Source of the DNA: Cryobacterium psychrophilum
GTDB lineage: Bacteria; Actinomycetota; Actinomycetes; Actinomycetales; Microbacteriaceae
Direction: 5' to 3'
Length of the DNA stretch: 64,000 nucleotides
Assembly: GCF_004365915.1 (NCBI RefSeq)
Contig: NZ_SODI01000001.1
Coordinates: 3,501,759 to 3,565,758, forward strand
A program made the translations under genes and the position numbers. Positions 15,584 to 25,521 of this stretch are shown one piece after another. Numbering within the stretch: position 1 is the stretch's first letter; each line of letters begins with the position of its first letter. The notes under the pieces were generated by a model. That model did not search any database. It saw nothing but the letters and a program-made list of their open reading frames with translations, and was not told the origin of the DNA.

Positions 15584-17950
15584 ATGACTCGTCAGCATCC
15601 CTCGGCGTCAGAACCGGACGAGACCGACCTTGAAGTCACAAAACCGAAGGACTGGGCCGCGGGCGTGCCCGGGGTGTACCACTCCATGAAGCCGGCGCTG
15701 GAGCAGCTGGGCGTGATCCGGACCGGTAAGACGATGCTCGCCCTCAATCAGAAAGATGGCTTTGACTGCCCCAGTTGCGCTTGGCCAGACCCTACTCACC
15801 GGAAGACCTTCGAATTCTGCGAGAACGGTGCGAAAGCCGTCACTTGGGAAGCGACACCGGTCACCATCGACTCGGACTTCTGGGCAGAGTATTCCCTTGA
15901 TGATCTGTTGGAGAAGTCGGAGTATTGGCTTGGAATGCAGGGTCGTCTTACCGAGCCGGTCTATAAGCCCGCCGGCGAGAACCATTATCGACCGATCAGC
16001 TGGAACGATGCGTTTTCGGCGCTGGCTACGAAGCTGAATGCGCTCACGTCTCCAAACGAGGCTGCCTTCTATACGAGCGGCCGCGCCTCGAATGAGGCGG
16101 CTTTCGCATACCAGCTTTTTGTGCGCGCTTTCGGCACGAACAACCTGCCTGACTGTTCTAACATGTGCCATGAGTCAACCGGATGGGCCATGGGTCAGAC
16201 GCTGGGGATCGGCAAGGCCACGATCAGTTACGACGACTTTGCCCAGGCCGATCTGATCATCATTATGGGCCAGAATCCGGGAACGAACCATCCACGGATG
16301 CTGACGGCCTTGGAAGAGGCGAAGGATGCCGGCGCCGAGATCGTCGCCGTCAATCCCCTGCCGGAGGCCGGGCTGCACCGGTACAAAAACCCGCAGACGG
16401 TCAAGGGAATCATCGGACGCGGCACCCCCATCGCCGACCAGCACGTGCAGATCCGGCTGGGCGGCGACATGGCTCTGCTGCAGGCGGTCTCCAAACGGGT
16501 ACTGGCCGCCGAGGCGCAGCATCCCGGAACGGTGCTGGACCACGAGTTTTTGGCGACGCACTGCTCGGGCCTAGAAGACCTCACCAAGCATCTGAACCTG
16601 CTCGATGAGCAGACCGTGCTCGAGGCCACGGGACTTGAGGCGCACGAGATCGACGAATTGGCCGAACGTTATCTTAAGGCCGATCGCGTGATCGTGACCT
16701 GGGCCATGGGCCTGACTCAGCAGAAGAAGGCTGTCTCGACCATCAAAGAGATCATCAATTTGCTCTTGTTGCGGGGAAACATCGGCAAACCCGGTGCGGG
16801 TGCCTGCCCGATTCGCGGGCACAGCAATGTGCAGGGTGACCGCACCATGGGCATTTGGGAACAAATGCCGCCGGCATTCATGAACGCCCTCGAGCGGGAG
16901 TTCGGGTTTGATCCGCCCCGAGAACACGGTGCGGATGCCGTTGAGACCATCAACGGGCTGCGTGACGGTGAGATCAAGGTGTTTATGGCCCTCGGTGGCA
17001 ACCTGGTCGCGGCAATCAGCGACACGAACGCGGCCGAAGCCGCCATGCGGGGCGCCGAGATGACCGTGCAGGTGTCTACGAAACTTAACCGGTCTCATGT
17101 GGTCACCGGCGCTGAGGCACTCATCCTGCCCACGATGGGCCGCACCGAGATCGATATGCAGGCGTCGGGGCCGCAGTTTGTGTCGGTCGAGGACACCGTC
17201 TGCGCCGTGCATCCGTCGTGGGGGAAGGTCGATCCGGTGGCACCCGACCTCCTTTCGGAGGTGGCGATCGTCTCCCGGCTGGCGCTGGCTGTTCTCGGTG
17301 ACACCGTGAAGGTCAATTGGGCCGGTTTTGAGCAGAACTATGACCTCATTCGCGACCACATCTCTCACGTGGTCGACGGGTGCGAAAACTACAACCAGAA
17401 GATCCGTCAGGACGGCGGATTCATGCTTCCCAACGGCCCGCGGGATTCGCGCACCTTTCCCACGCCGATTGGCAAGGCGATACTCACCGTCAACGTTCTC
17501 GAGCGCGTCGATCGCCCACCGGGCACCCTCATTTTGCAGACACTGCGCTCACACGACCAGTTCAACACAACGATCTATGGGCACAACGACCGGTATCGGG
17601 GCATCAAAAATGGCCGCCATGTGGTTTTTGTGAACCCCGACGACCTCGCCGAGCTGGGCCTTGTCGATGGCCAGTTCGTGGATGTGCACGGGGTGTTCCG
17701 CGACAACATTCCGCGGGTCTTACGGAAATTCCGTTTGGTGTCCTACCCCACCGCTCGTGGCTGTGCGGCGGCCTACTATCCGGAGGCGAACGTGCTAGTT
17801 CCTCTTACGCACCTCGCCGAGGGCAGCAATACCCCCGTGTCGAAGGCGGTGATCGTGCGACTCGATCCGGTGGCCGCGGATGCCAACAGCGCGCCTGGCG
17901 CGAAGGTAGCCGCTGCTCATAACCATTCGGGGGCGGCCTTGCCGGGCTGA
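15584..17950 (+). CDS. FdhF/YdeP-family molybdopterin oxidoreductase
   Basis: 788 residues from the ATG at 15584 with AAAGGG upstream; an in-frame GTG at 15560 is the alternative. It matches the formate-dehydrogenase-alpha-like FdhF/YdeP family: an N-terminal GVYHSMKPALEQLG and DGFDCPSCAWPDP segment (residues ~25-65), the molybdopterin domain (FYTSGRASNEAAFAYQLF, CSNMCHESTGWAMGQTLG, IIIMGQNPGTNHPRML), and the C-terminal molydop-binding domain (LQTLRSHDQFNTTIYG, ARGCAAAYYPEANVLVPL). It probably acts in the cytoplasm as a single-subunit enzyme. Members link to acid/formate metabolism, but the substrate here is unknown. No fdhD or cofactor genes lie next to it. Confidence 0.88.
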   Translation: MTRQHPSASEPDETDLEVTKPKDWAAGVPGVYHSMKPALEQLGVIRTGKTMLALNQKDGFDCPSCAWPDPTHRKTFEFCENGAKAVTWEATPVTIDSDFWAEYSLDDLLEKSEYWLGMQGRLTEPVYKPAGENHYRPISWNDAFSALATKLNALTSPNEAAFYTSGRASNEAAFAYQLFVRAFGTNNLPDCSNMCHESTGWAMGQTLGIGKATISYDDFAQADLIIIMGQNPGTNHPRMLTALEEAKDAGAEIVAVNPLPEAGLHRYKNPQTVKGIIGRGTPIADQHVQIRLGGDMALLQAVSKRVLAAEAQHPGTVLDHEFLATHCSGLEDLTKHLNLLDEQTVLEATGLEAHEIDELAERYLKADRVIVTWAMGLTQQKKAVSTIKEIINLLLLRGNIGKPGAGACPIRGHSNVQGDRTMGIWEQMPPAFMNALEREFGFDPPREHGADAVETINGLRDGEIKVFMALGGNLVAAISDTNAAEAAMRGAEMTVQVSTKLNRSHVVTGAEALILPTMGRTEIDMQASGPQFVSVEDTVCAVHPSWGKVDPVAPDLLSEVAIVSRLALAVLGDTVKVNWAGFEQNYDLIRDHISHVVDGCENYNQKIRQDGGFMLPNGPRDSRTFPTPIGKAILTVNVLERVDRPPGTLILQTLRSHDQFNTTIYGHNDRYRGIKNGRHVVFVNPDDLAELGLVDGQFVDVHGVFRDNIPRVLRKFRLVSYPTARGCAAAYYPEANVLVPLTHLAEGSNTPVSKAVIVRLDPVAADANSAPGAKVAAAHNHSGAALPG

Positions 17951-18299
17951 CTGGCAGGGCCCTGCTCTCGGCCGCACGGCCGGGGCCACCCAGACCACGA
18001 GCGTTACTGCGCCGTGTCAGCCCAGCCCGTGCGGGCCGTGTCGGCCCTGTCGGTGCGGGCCGTCGACGTGGCGCAGATTTGACGGGCCACCGCGGCGGCT
18101 GATTCCACTGCCGCTGACGCGTTTTTCTCGCCCGTCGCCGCAGCGAGTCCGGCCGCGTAGCTGAGTATTTGATGCCTTAAGAGCCACCCGTTCGTGCGGT
18201 TCAGCGCCAGGGGTCGTGCGAGAGGGCGCCAGCGGCCGCATGGCATGGTGCCGCTGACGCCCCATCGCTGGGATTAGGCGCTGGTTCCCGGTGTCACCG
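17951..18299. other. intergenic region, no supported gene
   Basis: Immediately after the oxidoreductase stop, CGGCC-GCAC-GGCCG (around 17970-17985) could be a weak terminator stem. GTGCGGGCCGTGTCGG-type words repeat at 18010-18065. Leftward frames through 18004-18328 are Ala/Arg/Thr-rich, without recognisable domains, and I do not call them genes. Confidence 0.35.
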
Positions 18300-19160
18300 G
18301 TCAGACCGTGGCATGCCGTGAGCTTCAAAGTGGTATCGGGCCGGTAGAAGTTGTAGTTCTCGATAGTGAGGGTGCACTGACGCTGGTGGAATGCAAAATG
18401 GCGGGCAACCCCCAGGTGCGACGAGAAGTCGTTGGGCAGATCCTGGACTACGCATCTCGATTATGGCGCATGCCGGTCGAGGCCTTCGAACAGGCCCGGA
18501 TGCGAGCCGAACCGAACAGCCTGTCCCCGCTCGACGCTCTCGGCGACGAGGAAGGCCGCATCCGGGCCGCTCTCCAAGACAACCTGAATGCCGGGCGGCT
18601 CAACCTCGTCCTTCCCGTCGATCAATTGAACGATGACTGAAGAGAATCGTTGAATTCCTGAACACGATCATCGCGCCCAGCGCCAGCGTAATTGTTGTCG
18701 AATACGCCCACGCACGTGAGGGCGAATTCGAGATTCACATCCCTACGGCCTACGGCACTGAACTGTTGGAAGCCAAGAGTCAAGCCCCACCCGTTAAGCG
18801 ACCGGACTGGACGATTGACGAGTACCAACACTGGTGCGCCGAACACGACCGGCACGGTAAGCCAGTGGTCGGCGCATTCATCGCGGCGCTGCAAACCAAT
18901 GGCTTCGACGTTCTCCGGGGGCGTGCATCCACCCCGTCTCTGAACTGCGGATTGGACGCACCGCTGCTCGGGCACAAGTACCCGATCGCGTTGTGCACTG
19001 ACGCCTCGCGGGGCGCGCGATCGAGGTGCGTTTCCCGGACTTCAAGAACACGCCGAAAATCGTGGCGCGTCTGGTCGATGCAGTAGAGGGTATTCCCGCC
19101 GCTACTTCCTCAGCCCGATCGGTGCATCGTGGTTCAGAGGCTATCGCGCCGGATGCGCGT
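18300..19160 (+). pseudogene. decayed PD-(D/E)XK-nuclease-like gene
   Basis: The first readable piece (about 18308-18640) has LDSEGALTLVECKMAGNPQV then EVVGQILDYASRLW, the pattern of a restriction-endonuclease-like fold (D...ExK). A frameshift near 18640 is needed to continue with RIVEFLNTIIAPSASVIVVEY and DEYQHWCAEHDRHGKPVVGA, and another near 19018 to continue with IEVRFPDFKNTPKIVARLVDAVEG. No intact start is visible. The neighbouring IclR frame is open upstream of its true start only because it overlaps this remnant. Confidence 0.6.
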
Positions 19161-19313
19161 TTGACGGGCTTGGCAGTGCCTCGATTCGCGTCGATCTTTA
19201 CGAGCGAGTGGTCACCCCTGGTCGCTGGTTTTCTCGGAGATACGGTCGAGCTCGACTGCCGGTGGGTTAGGAGTCCGGCTGTTAGAGTTGGCCTGATCGC
19301 GGACAATCCGCCG

Positions 19314-20144
19314 ATGCCAGTGCGATTCGAGGAGTTCGTGGCAGGTCACACAACAGCCCCGGGCCAGTCGGTCACGAGTCGCGTCCTCAGTATCCTCGCG
19401 GCCTTCGAACACAGCGCATCCGCGTTGACACTCTCGCAGATCAGCACCGAGAGCGGACTGCCGCAGAGCACCGCTCACCGCCTCCTCGGTGAGCTTGAAA
19501 TCTGGGGAGCCGTACAACGGGACGCGCAGGGCCGGTACCAGATCGGCATTCGTCTGTGGGAGCTTGGCCAACACGGCGGTCGCAAACTGCGCGATCTTGT
19601 CCGCCCCTTTCTTCAGGATCTCTTCGGCCTGACCCAGGAGACCGTGCACCTTGCCATTCGTGACGGTGCCGAAGTGCTCTATATGGACCGCATCTATGGC
19701 AGCCGCCGGGTGCCCCAGGCCTCGCAGGTCGGCGGGCGTCTACCGTTGCACGCGACCGCCGCAGGCCGGGCCATTCTCGCCTTCGAAGACGAGTGGGTTC
19801 AGGAGGCAGTGCTGAGCGGGAAGCTCGCTCAGCGCACCGTGCACACCAAAACGGACCCCGACCAGCTACGCAGGGAACTCACCCGCATCCGTGACCAGGG
19901 GTTCTCGTTCGCGTCGGAGGAGGTGCGGCTCGGATCTTGCTCCCTCGCCGTGCCGGTTTTCGCCGCGGATGGCAGCATCTACGCCGGCCTCGGAATCGTA
20001 TTCCCGATTTCGCACATGCAACAGGTTGAACGTAATCTACCGATTCTGCGCGGCACGGCGGGCCTCATCCAGGCTCAAATCGCGCACCTCCCGACGACAG
20101 CACGGCCCGGCAGCGTGCGCCCTCAAAAAGGGTCGAACAGCTAA
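19314..20144 (+). CDS. IclR-family regulator, probable cre operon regulator
   Basis: 276 residues from the ATG at 19314. The frame is open further upstream but overlaps a pseudogene. Residues ~18-75 are the winged helix (TSRVLSILAAFEHSASALTL, ESGLPQSTAHRLLGEL). Residues ~85-265 are the IclR effector domain (ETVHLAIRDGAEVLYMDRIYG, RLPLHATAAGRAILAF, SFASEEVRLGSCSLAVPVF). It reads in the same direction as the cre operon and ends 93 bases before it, so it likely controls creJ onward. An operator-like motif lies at 20150-20164. The effector is presumably a cresol pathway compound; this is inference. Confidence 0.85.
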   Translation: MPVRFEEFVAGHTTAPGQSVTSRVLSILAAFEHSASALTLSQISTESGLPQSTAHRLLGELEIWGAVQRDAQGRYQIGIRLWELGQHGGRKLRDLVRPFLQDLFGLTQETVHLAIRDGAEVLYMDRIYGSRRVPQASQVGGRLPLHATAAGRAILAFEDEWVQEAVLSGKLAQRTVHTKTDPDQLRRELTRIRDQGFSFASEEVRLGSCSLAVPVFAADGSIYAGLGIVFPISHMQQVERNLPILRGTAGLIQAQIAHLPTTARPGSVRPQKGSNS

Positions 20145-20149
20145 GCCGA

Positions 20150-20164
20150 TTCCATCCAGTGGGA
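20150..20164 (+). promoter_or_regulatory. operator-like motif before creJ
   Basis: TTCCATCCAGTGGGA lies between the iclR stop and creJ. It agrees at 12 of 15 positions with TTCCGTTCAGTGGAA at 35505-35519 upstream of the second iclR. It is a plausible IclR-family binding site for the cre promoter. Confidence 0.4.
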
Positions 20165-20237
20165 GAGGACGGCGGGCGGGGCGACCGGCTCCCGTTAGAT
20201 AGTGGTAATTCCCCGCAGTCGTGGAAAAGGAGCAATC

Positions 20238-21605
20238 GTGACCAGTAACACCCAAGCAATACGCACGGAATCAAACGCACCGCATGTCGCAACGTGTCCG
20301 GTGAACCACAGTGCCGCAACCGTGCCGGCCGAGGCCCGTCCCGCCGAGCGATACGGCTACGAGCCCTTCAACATGAATGACCCGTTCCCGTCATACGCCG
20401 CCCTGCGCGAGAATGCACCGGTCATGTACGACGAGTCCATCGGCTACTTCGTGGTGTCCCGGTATGACGACACCAAGGCCGTCTTCGACAACTGGAAGAT
20501 CTTCAGCAGCGAGAACGCCCAGATGCCCGTGCGGCCCCGCGGCCCAGAGGCGACACAGATCATGAACGACGGCGGTTTCACCGCTTACTCCGGGCTGAGC
20601 GCCCGCATTCCCCCGGAGCACACCCGCATGCGCGCCATCGTGCAGAAGGAATTCACGCCGCGACGCTACAAGTCACTCGAACCCACGATTCGCGAGAACA
20701 CCCAGCGGTTGCTGCAGCAGATGTTGGCCCACGCGGATGCCCGCGGCGATTTTCTGAAAGACGTCGCCGTCGACATTCCCACGATCACCATCCTCGGCCT
20801 GCTCGGCGTGGGACCGGAGATGGTGTCGACCTACAAGAAGTGGTCGGATTCCCGTGCCGCCATGACCTGGGGTGACCTGAGTGATGACGAGCAGGTCCCG
20901 CACGCGCACAACCTGGTCGACTACTGGACCGAGTGCCTGCGCCTGGTCGCCAACGCGCATGAGCAGCTGGCGGCCGGTACCAACGGCGACAACCTCGTCT
21001 TCGACCTCGTGCAGGCGCAGTCCACCGGCTCCGAGATCAGCGACCATGAGATCGCCTCGGTCTGTTACAGCCTGCTCTTCGCCGGTCACGAGACCACAAC
21101 CACCCTCATCTCAAACACCATTCGCGAGCTGCTCACGCACCCGGCCGAGTGGAAGAAACTTCAGGAAGACCCGAGCCTGATCCCCTCCGCGATCGACGAG
21201 ACGCTGCGCTTCTCGCCGAGCATCGTCGGTTGGCGCCGTAAGGCCCTCGAAGATACCGAGATCGGAGGCGTCGCGATTCCGAAGGGTTCCAACATTCTTC
21301 TGCTGATGGGCTCGGCGAACCGTGACCCCGGCACCTTTGAGGATCCCGAAACCTTCGACATCACCCGTATCAACGCCCGCAACCACCTCTCCTTCGGCTT
21401 TGGTATTCATTACTGCCTCGGCAACATGCTCGCCAAGATGCAAGACAAGATCGTGGTCGAGGAGACCCTCAAGGCTGCGCCCGACCTGCGCATCCTCCAC
21501 CCCGAAGCCATCATCTTCGGAGACAACCTGTCGTTTCGCGCCCCCACATCGGTGCCCGTCACATGGGGGCCTCTCGCGAACGCATCCGAAGGAGCAGTGA
21601 AATGA
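20238..21605 (+). CDS. creJ: cytochrome P450, CreJ-like (alkylphenyl-phosphate methyl hydroxylase)
   Basis: 455 residues from the GTG at 20238 with AAAGGAG just upstream. P450 features in order: I-helix oxygen-binding motif FAGHETTTTLI, K-helix EETLR-type sequence (IDETLRFSPSIVGWRR), and heme loop FGFGIHYCLG with the axial Cys393. There is no membrane anchor, so it is a soluble class I bacterial P450 needing ferredoxin and reductase, both encoded downstream. In the Corynebacterium cre pathway the P450 CreJ oxidises the methyl group of 4-methylphenyl phosphate. The whole gene set here matches that pathway, which is why I assign this name. The stop overlaps the next start (ATGA). Confidence 0.85.
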   Translation: MTSNTQAIRTESNAPHVATCPVNHSAATVPAEARPAERYGYEPFNMNDPFPSYAALRENAPVMYDESIGYFVVSRYDDTKAVFDNWKIFSSENAQMPVRPRGPEATQIMNDGGFTAYSGLSARIPPEHTRMRAIVQKEFTPRRYKSLEPTIRENTQRLLQQMLAHADARGDFLKDVAVDIPTITILGLLGVGPEMVSTYKKWSDSRAAMTWGDLSDDEQVPHAHNLVDYWTECLRLVANAHEQLAAGTNGDNLVFDLVQAQSTGSEISDHEIASVCYSLLFAGHETTTTLISNTIRELLTHPAEWKKLQEDPSLIPSAIDETLRFSPSIVGWRRKALEDTEIGGVAIPKGSNILLLMGSANRDPGTFEDPETFDITRINARNHLSFGFGIHYCLGNMLAKMQDKIVVEETLKAAPDLRILHPEAIIFGDNLSFRAPTSVPVTWGPLANASEGAVK

Positions 21606-22678
21606 CCCACGCCCCGTTCATTCAATTCTTTGACAGTGTGGATGCGCCGCTGCACGACCTGCTTGGCGGCAAGTGCGCCTCGCTCGTGGCGCTGACCCAG
21701 GCCGGCATGCCGGTCCCTCCCGGGTTCGCCATCACGACCGCCGCGTACGACGCCTTCATTGATGCGGCCGGCATTCGGGCTGATATTCACCAACTGCTCG
21801 ACGGCCTCGATGCCGACGACATCGCTGAGGTCGATCGTGTGTCGGCGCAGCTGCGCTTCGAGATTGAAAGCCGACCCGTGCCGGCCGAGCTTCACGCCCT
21901 CTTCGTCGACGCGTACCATGCGTTGCAGGCCCGTTTCCGTGAGCCGGTGCCGGTCGCTGTGCGGTCGTCCGCCACTGCCGAGGACCTCCCTGATGCCAGC
22001 TTCGCTGGCCAGCAGGACACCTACCTCTGGTTGACGGGCATCGACGACGTCGCCGCGCACATTCATCGCTGCTGGGCCTCGCTTTACACCTCGCGGGCCA
22101 TCACGTATCGCCTGAAGAACAACATTCCCAACGAGGGACTGTCGATGGCCGTCGCCGTACAAAAGATGGTCAACGCACGCGCTGCCGGTGTGGCCATCAC
22201 CATGGACCCGACCACCGGTGACCGTTCCAAGATCGTGATTGAGGCCGCCTATGGGCTCGGTGAACTCGTTGTTTCCGGACTCGTCACACCCGATAACATC
22301 ACCGTGGACAAGATCATGCTCATGGTTGTCAAGCGGGTTCTCGGCGACAAGCACGCCGAACTCGTACCCGATCCGAGTACCAAGGCTCTGGCCGAACTTG
22401 AGGTGTCGGCCGAGCGCCGAGCACAGCTCTCCATCAGCGAGACGGAGATCACGGCGATCGCGACGATCGCGAAGAAGGCCGAGAAGCACTTCAAGTGCCC
22501 GCAGGACATCGAGTGGGCCCTTGACCGCGATCTGCCCGACGGCGAAAACCTGCTGCTGCTTCAGTCCCGGCCCGAGACGGTGTTCTCGTCGAAGGCGCAG
22601 ACGCCGGTCACGCCGGCCGGCGGGTTCGGCATCGAGAGCATAACCCGTTCCCTCATGGTGCAGGCCGGCAAGGCTTGA
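21602..22678 (+). CDS. ATP-binding subunit of a PEP-synthase-like phenol kinase (CreHI pair)
   Basis: 358 residues from the ATG at 21602, overlapping the creJ stop. It is the isolated N-terminal pyruvate-phosphate-dikinase/PEP-synthase ATP-grasp domain: GGKCASLVALTQAGMPVPPGFAITT near residue 20, VAVRSSATAEDLPDASFAGQQDT near 120, VQKMVNARAAGVAITMDPTTGD near 195, and QDIEWALD near the C-terminus. Its job would be to phosphorylate the His of the partner subunit using ATP. In Corynebacterium, CreH and CreI together phosphorylate p-cresol on the hydroxyl. I cannot say which of the two letters belongs to this subunit, so I give no symbol. Confidence 0.82.
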   Translation: MTHAPFIQFFDSVDAPLHDLLGGKCASLVALTQAGMPVPPGFAITTAAYDAFIDAAGIRADIHQLLDGLDADDIAEVDRVSAQLRFEIESRPVPAELHALFVDAYHALQARFREPVPVAVRSSATAEDLPDASFAGQQDTYLWLTGIDDVAAHIHRCWASLYTSRAITYRLKNNIPNEGLSMAVAVQKMVNARAAGVAITMDPTTGDRSKIVIEAAYGLGELVVSGLVTPDNITVDKIMLMVVKRVLGDKHAELVPDPSTKALAELEVSAERRAQLSISETEITAIATIAKKAEKHFKCPQDIEWALDRDLPDGENLLLLQSRPETVFSSKAQTPVTPAGGFGIESITRSLMVQAGKA

Positions 22679-22760
22679 CCCCTGATTTTCCGAGCACCTA
22701 CACCAGCACCACCCGAACACGTCCGTTATCCCTCGCACTACCCTCGAGAACGGTTTTCTT

Positions 22761-24662
22761 ATGACAGAGAAGTCATTTCCCAGCCCCTACGACCAGGCTC
22801 CGGCTGCCGGCGCTGAAGGTTGGAAGAACTTGTACGCCTACAATCTGGTTTTCCAGGACAATCGCCGTGAGGTGGAAGAAGGCAAGTTCTGGTTTTGCGA
22901 CAGCCAGCACTGGCCGACCGTCGTCAAGCCTTTTGAGACCATCGGCCTTGAATTCTCCGTCTCCTGCCTCGGCCAGTACAACACCCGACACCTGCTGATT
23001 CCCCCGGCGAACGGCATCGAGTTCCGCCTTCACAATGGCTACCTGTTCATGTCGCCGGTCGGCGTTCCCGAAGCTGAAGTTGCGCCGCGCGTGCCCGAGT
23101 TCATGGCCCGTGCCGGTCACTACTTCCAGAACTGGGACACCCTGCTCGAGCAATGGCAGGGCAAGATCCGCGGCACGATTGATGAGCTGGGCGCGCTCTC
23201 GTTCGACGCGCTGCCCGACAAGGTTGACATCAACGACGTCACGAGCGGAAAAGGCACCGGGCCGAACAATGAACTGCTCGCCCAGTACGACCAGCTGATT
23301 GCGCTCACCTACCGGGCTTGGCAGTACCACTTCGAGTTCCTCAACCTCGGCTACGTGGCCTACCTCGACTTTTTCAGCTACTGCAAAGAGGTCTTCCCCG
23401 GCATCCCCGACCAGGCCGTCGCCAAGATGGTGCAGGGCGTTGACATGGAGCTGTTCCGGCCGGACGACGAGCTCAAGAAGCTCGCCAAGCTTGCCGTGGA
23501 ACTGGACCTGACCGGCCTCTTCGGTCAGACCCACAACCCCGAGGCCACGCTCGATGCCATCGCGAACGCCCCGCACGGCGCCGAGTGGATCGCCGCCTGG
23601 ACCGAAGCGAAAGACCCGTGGTTCAACTTCACTGTGGGCAACGGCTTCTACGCCCACGACAAGTACTGGATGGACCACCTCGAACTGCCCCTCGGCTACA
23701 TCAGCGATTACATCGGTCGCCTGCAGACCGGCCAGACCATCGATCGCCCGGTGGCCGAACTCGTCGCCGAGCGCGACCGCATCAGCGAGGAGTATTGTGA
23801 ACTTCTCAGCCCCGAGCAGCTCGCCGCTTTCGAGGGCAAGCTCGGCCTCGCCCGCCAGGTATATCCCTACGTGGAGAACCACAACTTCTACATTGAGCAC
23901 TGGACCATGGGTGTGTTCTGGCGCAAGGCACGCCAGCTCTCGGAAATGCTCCAGGCACAGGGCTTCTGGCCTGAGGCCGACGGCATGTTCTTCCTGCGCC
24001 GCGATGAGGTGCGTGAGGCACTGTTCGACTATGTCACCGGCTGGGCCGTTGGCGCTCCGGCGATCGGACCGGACTACTGGCCCGACGAGGTTGCGCGTCG
24101 CCGCGTGATCGTCGACGCCCTGCAGAGCGAGCGCCCGCAGCCCGCGCTGAACACTCCGCCCGCCGTCATCACCGAGCCCTTCACCCTCATGCTCTGGGGC
24201 ATCACGAGTGACCAGATCAAGAACTGGCTTGGCGACTCCGATGCGCCGGAAGGTGAGTTCCGCGGAATGGCGGCATCCAGCGGTGTGGCAGAGGGCCCGG
24301 CCCGGGTGATCAGCAGCTCCGACCAGCTCTCCGAGGTTCGGGAGGGCGACATTCTGGTGGCCCCCGTCACGGCGCCTTCATGGGGACCGATCTTCGGCAA
24401 GATTCGAGCCACCGTCACGGACATCGGCGGCATGATGAGCCACGCGGCCATCGTCTGCCGGGAATACGGCATGCCCGCCGTCACGGGAACCGGAACCGCG
24501 TCGTCGCAGATCGTCACCGGTCAGTGGTTGCGCGTCGATGGCAACAACGGAACCGTCACCGTCGTCGAAGGTCACGTGCACGACGTTACCCTGGCCAATG
24601 ACGCAGCCATTCAGCTGGAACAGGCGATCGATGGCACCGTTCTCGAAGGCAGCCATGCCTGA
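22761..24662 (+). CDS. phosphohistidine/substrate subunit of the PEP-synthase-like phenol kinase (CreHI pair)
   Basis: 633 residues. Residues 1-~490 are a large domain rich in aromatic residues (WTMGVFWRKARQLSEML), resembling the substrate-binding middle domain of phenylphosphate synthase and rifampicin phosphotransferase relatives. Residues ~510-620 are the PEP-utiliser swivelling domain (GMAASSGVAEGPARVI, GDILVAPVTAPSW, then GGMMSHAAIVCREYGMPAV), with phosphorylatable His561. Together with the ATP-grasp gene upstream it makes a complete dikinase-type machine split into two polypeptides. In the inferred cresol pathway it transfers phosphate to the phenolic oxygen. The C-terminus overlaps the SDR start. 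Confidence 0.82.
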   Translation: MTEKSFPSPYDQAPAAGAEGWKNLYAYNLVFQDNRREVEEGKFWFCDSQHWPTVVKPFETIGLEFSVSCLGQYNTRHLLIPPANGIEFRLHNGYLFMSPVGVPEAEVAPRVPEFMARAGHYFQNWDTLLEQWQGKIRGTIDELGALSFDALPDKVDINDVTSGKGTGPNNELLAQYDQLIALTYRAWQYHFEFLNLGYVAYLDFFSYCKEVFPGIPDQAVAKMVQGVDMELFRPDDELKKLAKLAVELDLTGLFGQTHNPEATLDAIANAPHGAEWIAAWTEAKDPWFNFTVGNGFYAHDKYWMDHLELPLGYISDYIGRLQTGQTIDRPVAELVAERDRISEEYCELLSPEQLAAFEGKLGLARQVYPYVENHNFYIEHWTMGVFWRKARQLSEMLQAQGFWPEADGMFFLRRDEVREALFDYVTGWAVGAPAIGPDYWPDEVARRRVIVDALQSERPQPALNTPPAVITEPFTLMLWGITSDQIKNWLGDSDAPEGEFRGMAASSGVAEGPARVISSSDQLSEVREGDILVAPVTAPSWGPIFGKIRATVTDIGGMMSHAAIVCREYGMPAVTGTGTASSQIVTGQWLRVDGNNGTVTVVEGHVHDVTLANDAAIQLEQAIDGTVLEGSHA

Positions 24663-25467
24663 ACCGCGCACGGCCTCGTCCACCTCCGCGTCCACCGCGA
24701 GAACGGTGCTGATCACCGGCGCCGCCGGCGGGCTGGGCCGTGCCTTCGCTCTGGGCTTCGCGGCCCAGGGCGACCGGGTGGTGGCCGCCGACACCAACCT
24801 CGAAGGAGCGCAGCAGACCGCTGCGCTCATTGAGGAGGCCGGCGGCACCGCCCTCGCCCTACATGCCAACGTCACATCGCTCGACTCGGTGACTCAGATG
24901 GCAGCGGATGCCGCGGCCTTCGACGCCGAGTTCACCGGCGGCACCGGCTCGACGAACACCGGACACATCGACGTGATCATCAACAACGCCGCGATCTACG
25001 CGACCATCACCCGTTCAGCGTTCGAGGAGATCGACGTGGACGAGTGGGACCTCGTGATGGCCGTGAACCTCAAGGGCCCGTGGCTCGTGACGCGGGCCTG
25101 CTCGCCCTACCTGCAGAGCGGTTCGCACGTGGTCAATCTGTCGTCGGCCACCGTGATGAGCGGCTCGGCTCACTGGGCTCACTATGTGGCCAGTAAGGGC
25201 GGCGTCATTGCGCTCACTCGAGTGCTCGCCAAGGAACTCGGTGACCGAAACGTGACCGTGAACGCGATTGCACCCGGCTTCACCCTCACCGAGGCCAGCT
25301 ACGGACTCATCGAAGGCGCCGCCGACTATGGCGTCGACCGCGGCAGCATCAAACGGGCCAGCGAACCCGACGACATCGTGGGGGCGGCACTGTTCCTCGC
25401 CGGCCCCGGCTCGAGCTACATCACCGGTCAGACCCTCGTGGTCGACGGTGGTCGCCAGTTCCTGTGA
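24655..25467 (+). CDS. creG: short-chain dehydrogenase, CreG-like (4-hydroxybenzyl alcohol dehydrogenase)
   Basis: 270 residues from the ATG at 24655, overlapping the kinase stop; an in-frame upstream frame only shadows the kinase gene. Classical SDR: cofactor motif TGAAGGLG near residue 23, NNAA-type motif (IINNAAIYA), catalytic Ser in NLSSATVMSG, YVASKGG with Tyr and Lys, and the C-terminal GQTLVVDGG. It probably oxidises the 4-hydroxybenzyl alcohol released by the phosphohydrolase to the aldehyde. The role rests on operon context and the cre pathway precedent; other alcohol substrates are possible. Confidence 0.78.
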   Translation: MPEPRTASSTSASTARTVLITGAAGGLGRAFALGFAAQGDRVVAADTNLEGAQQTAALIEEAGGTALALHANVTSLDSVTQMAADAAAFDAEFTGGTGSTNTGHIDVIINNAAIYATITRSAFEEIDVDEWDLVMAVNLKGPWLVTRACSPYLQSGSHVVNLSSATVMSGSAHWAHYVASKGGVIALTRVLAKELGDRNVTVNAIAPGFTLTEASYGLIEGAADYGVDRGSIKRASEPDDIVGAALFLAGPGSSYITGQTLVVDGGRQFL

Positions 25468-25521
25468 TTGCCGTAATCGTGCAGTTCCACACACAGCGAA
25501 ACTTGAGAAAGGAAACCTGAC

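Noticed and set aside
18004..18328. Leftward frames after the oxidoreductase gene
   Set aside because: Ala/Thr/Arg-rich with short repeats, no ribosome site and no family; not called.
21410..23900. Long leftward frames (442 and 375 residues) opposite the cre kinase genes
   Set aside because: They mirror high-GC third-position bias of the real plus-strand genes; no start signals or families.
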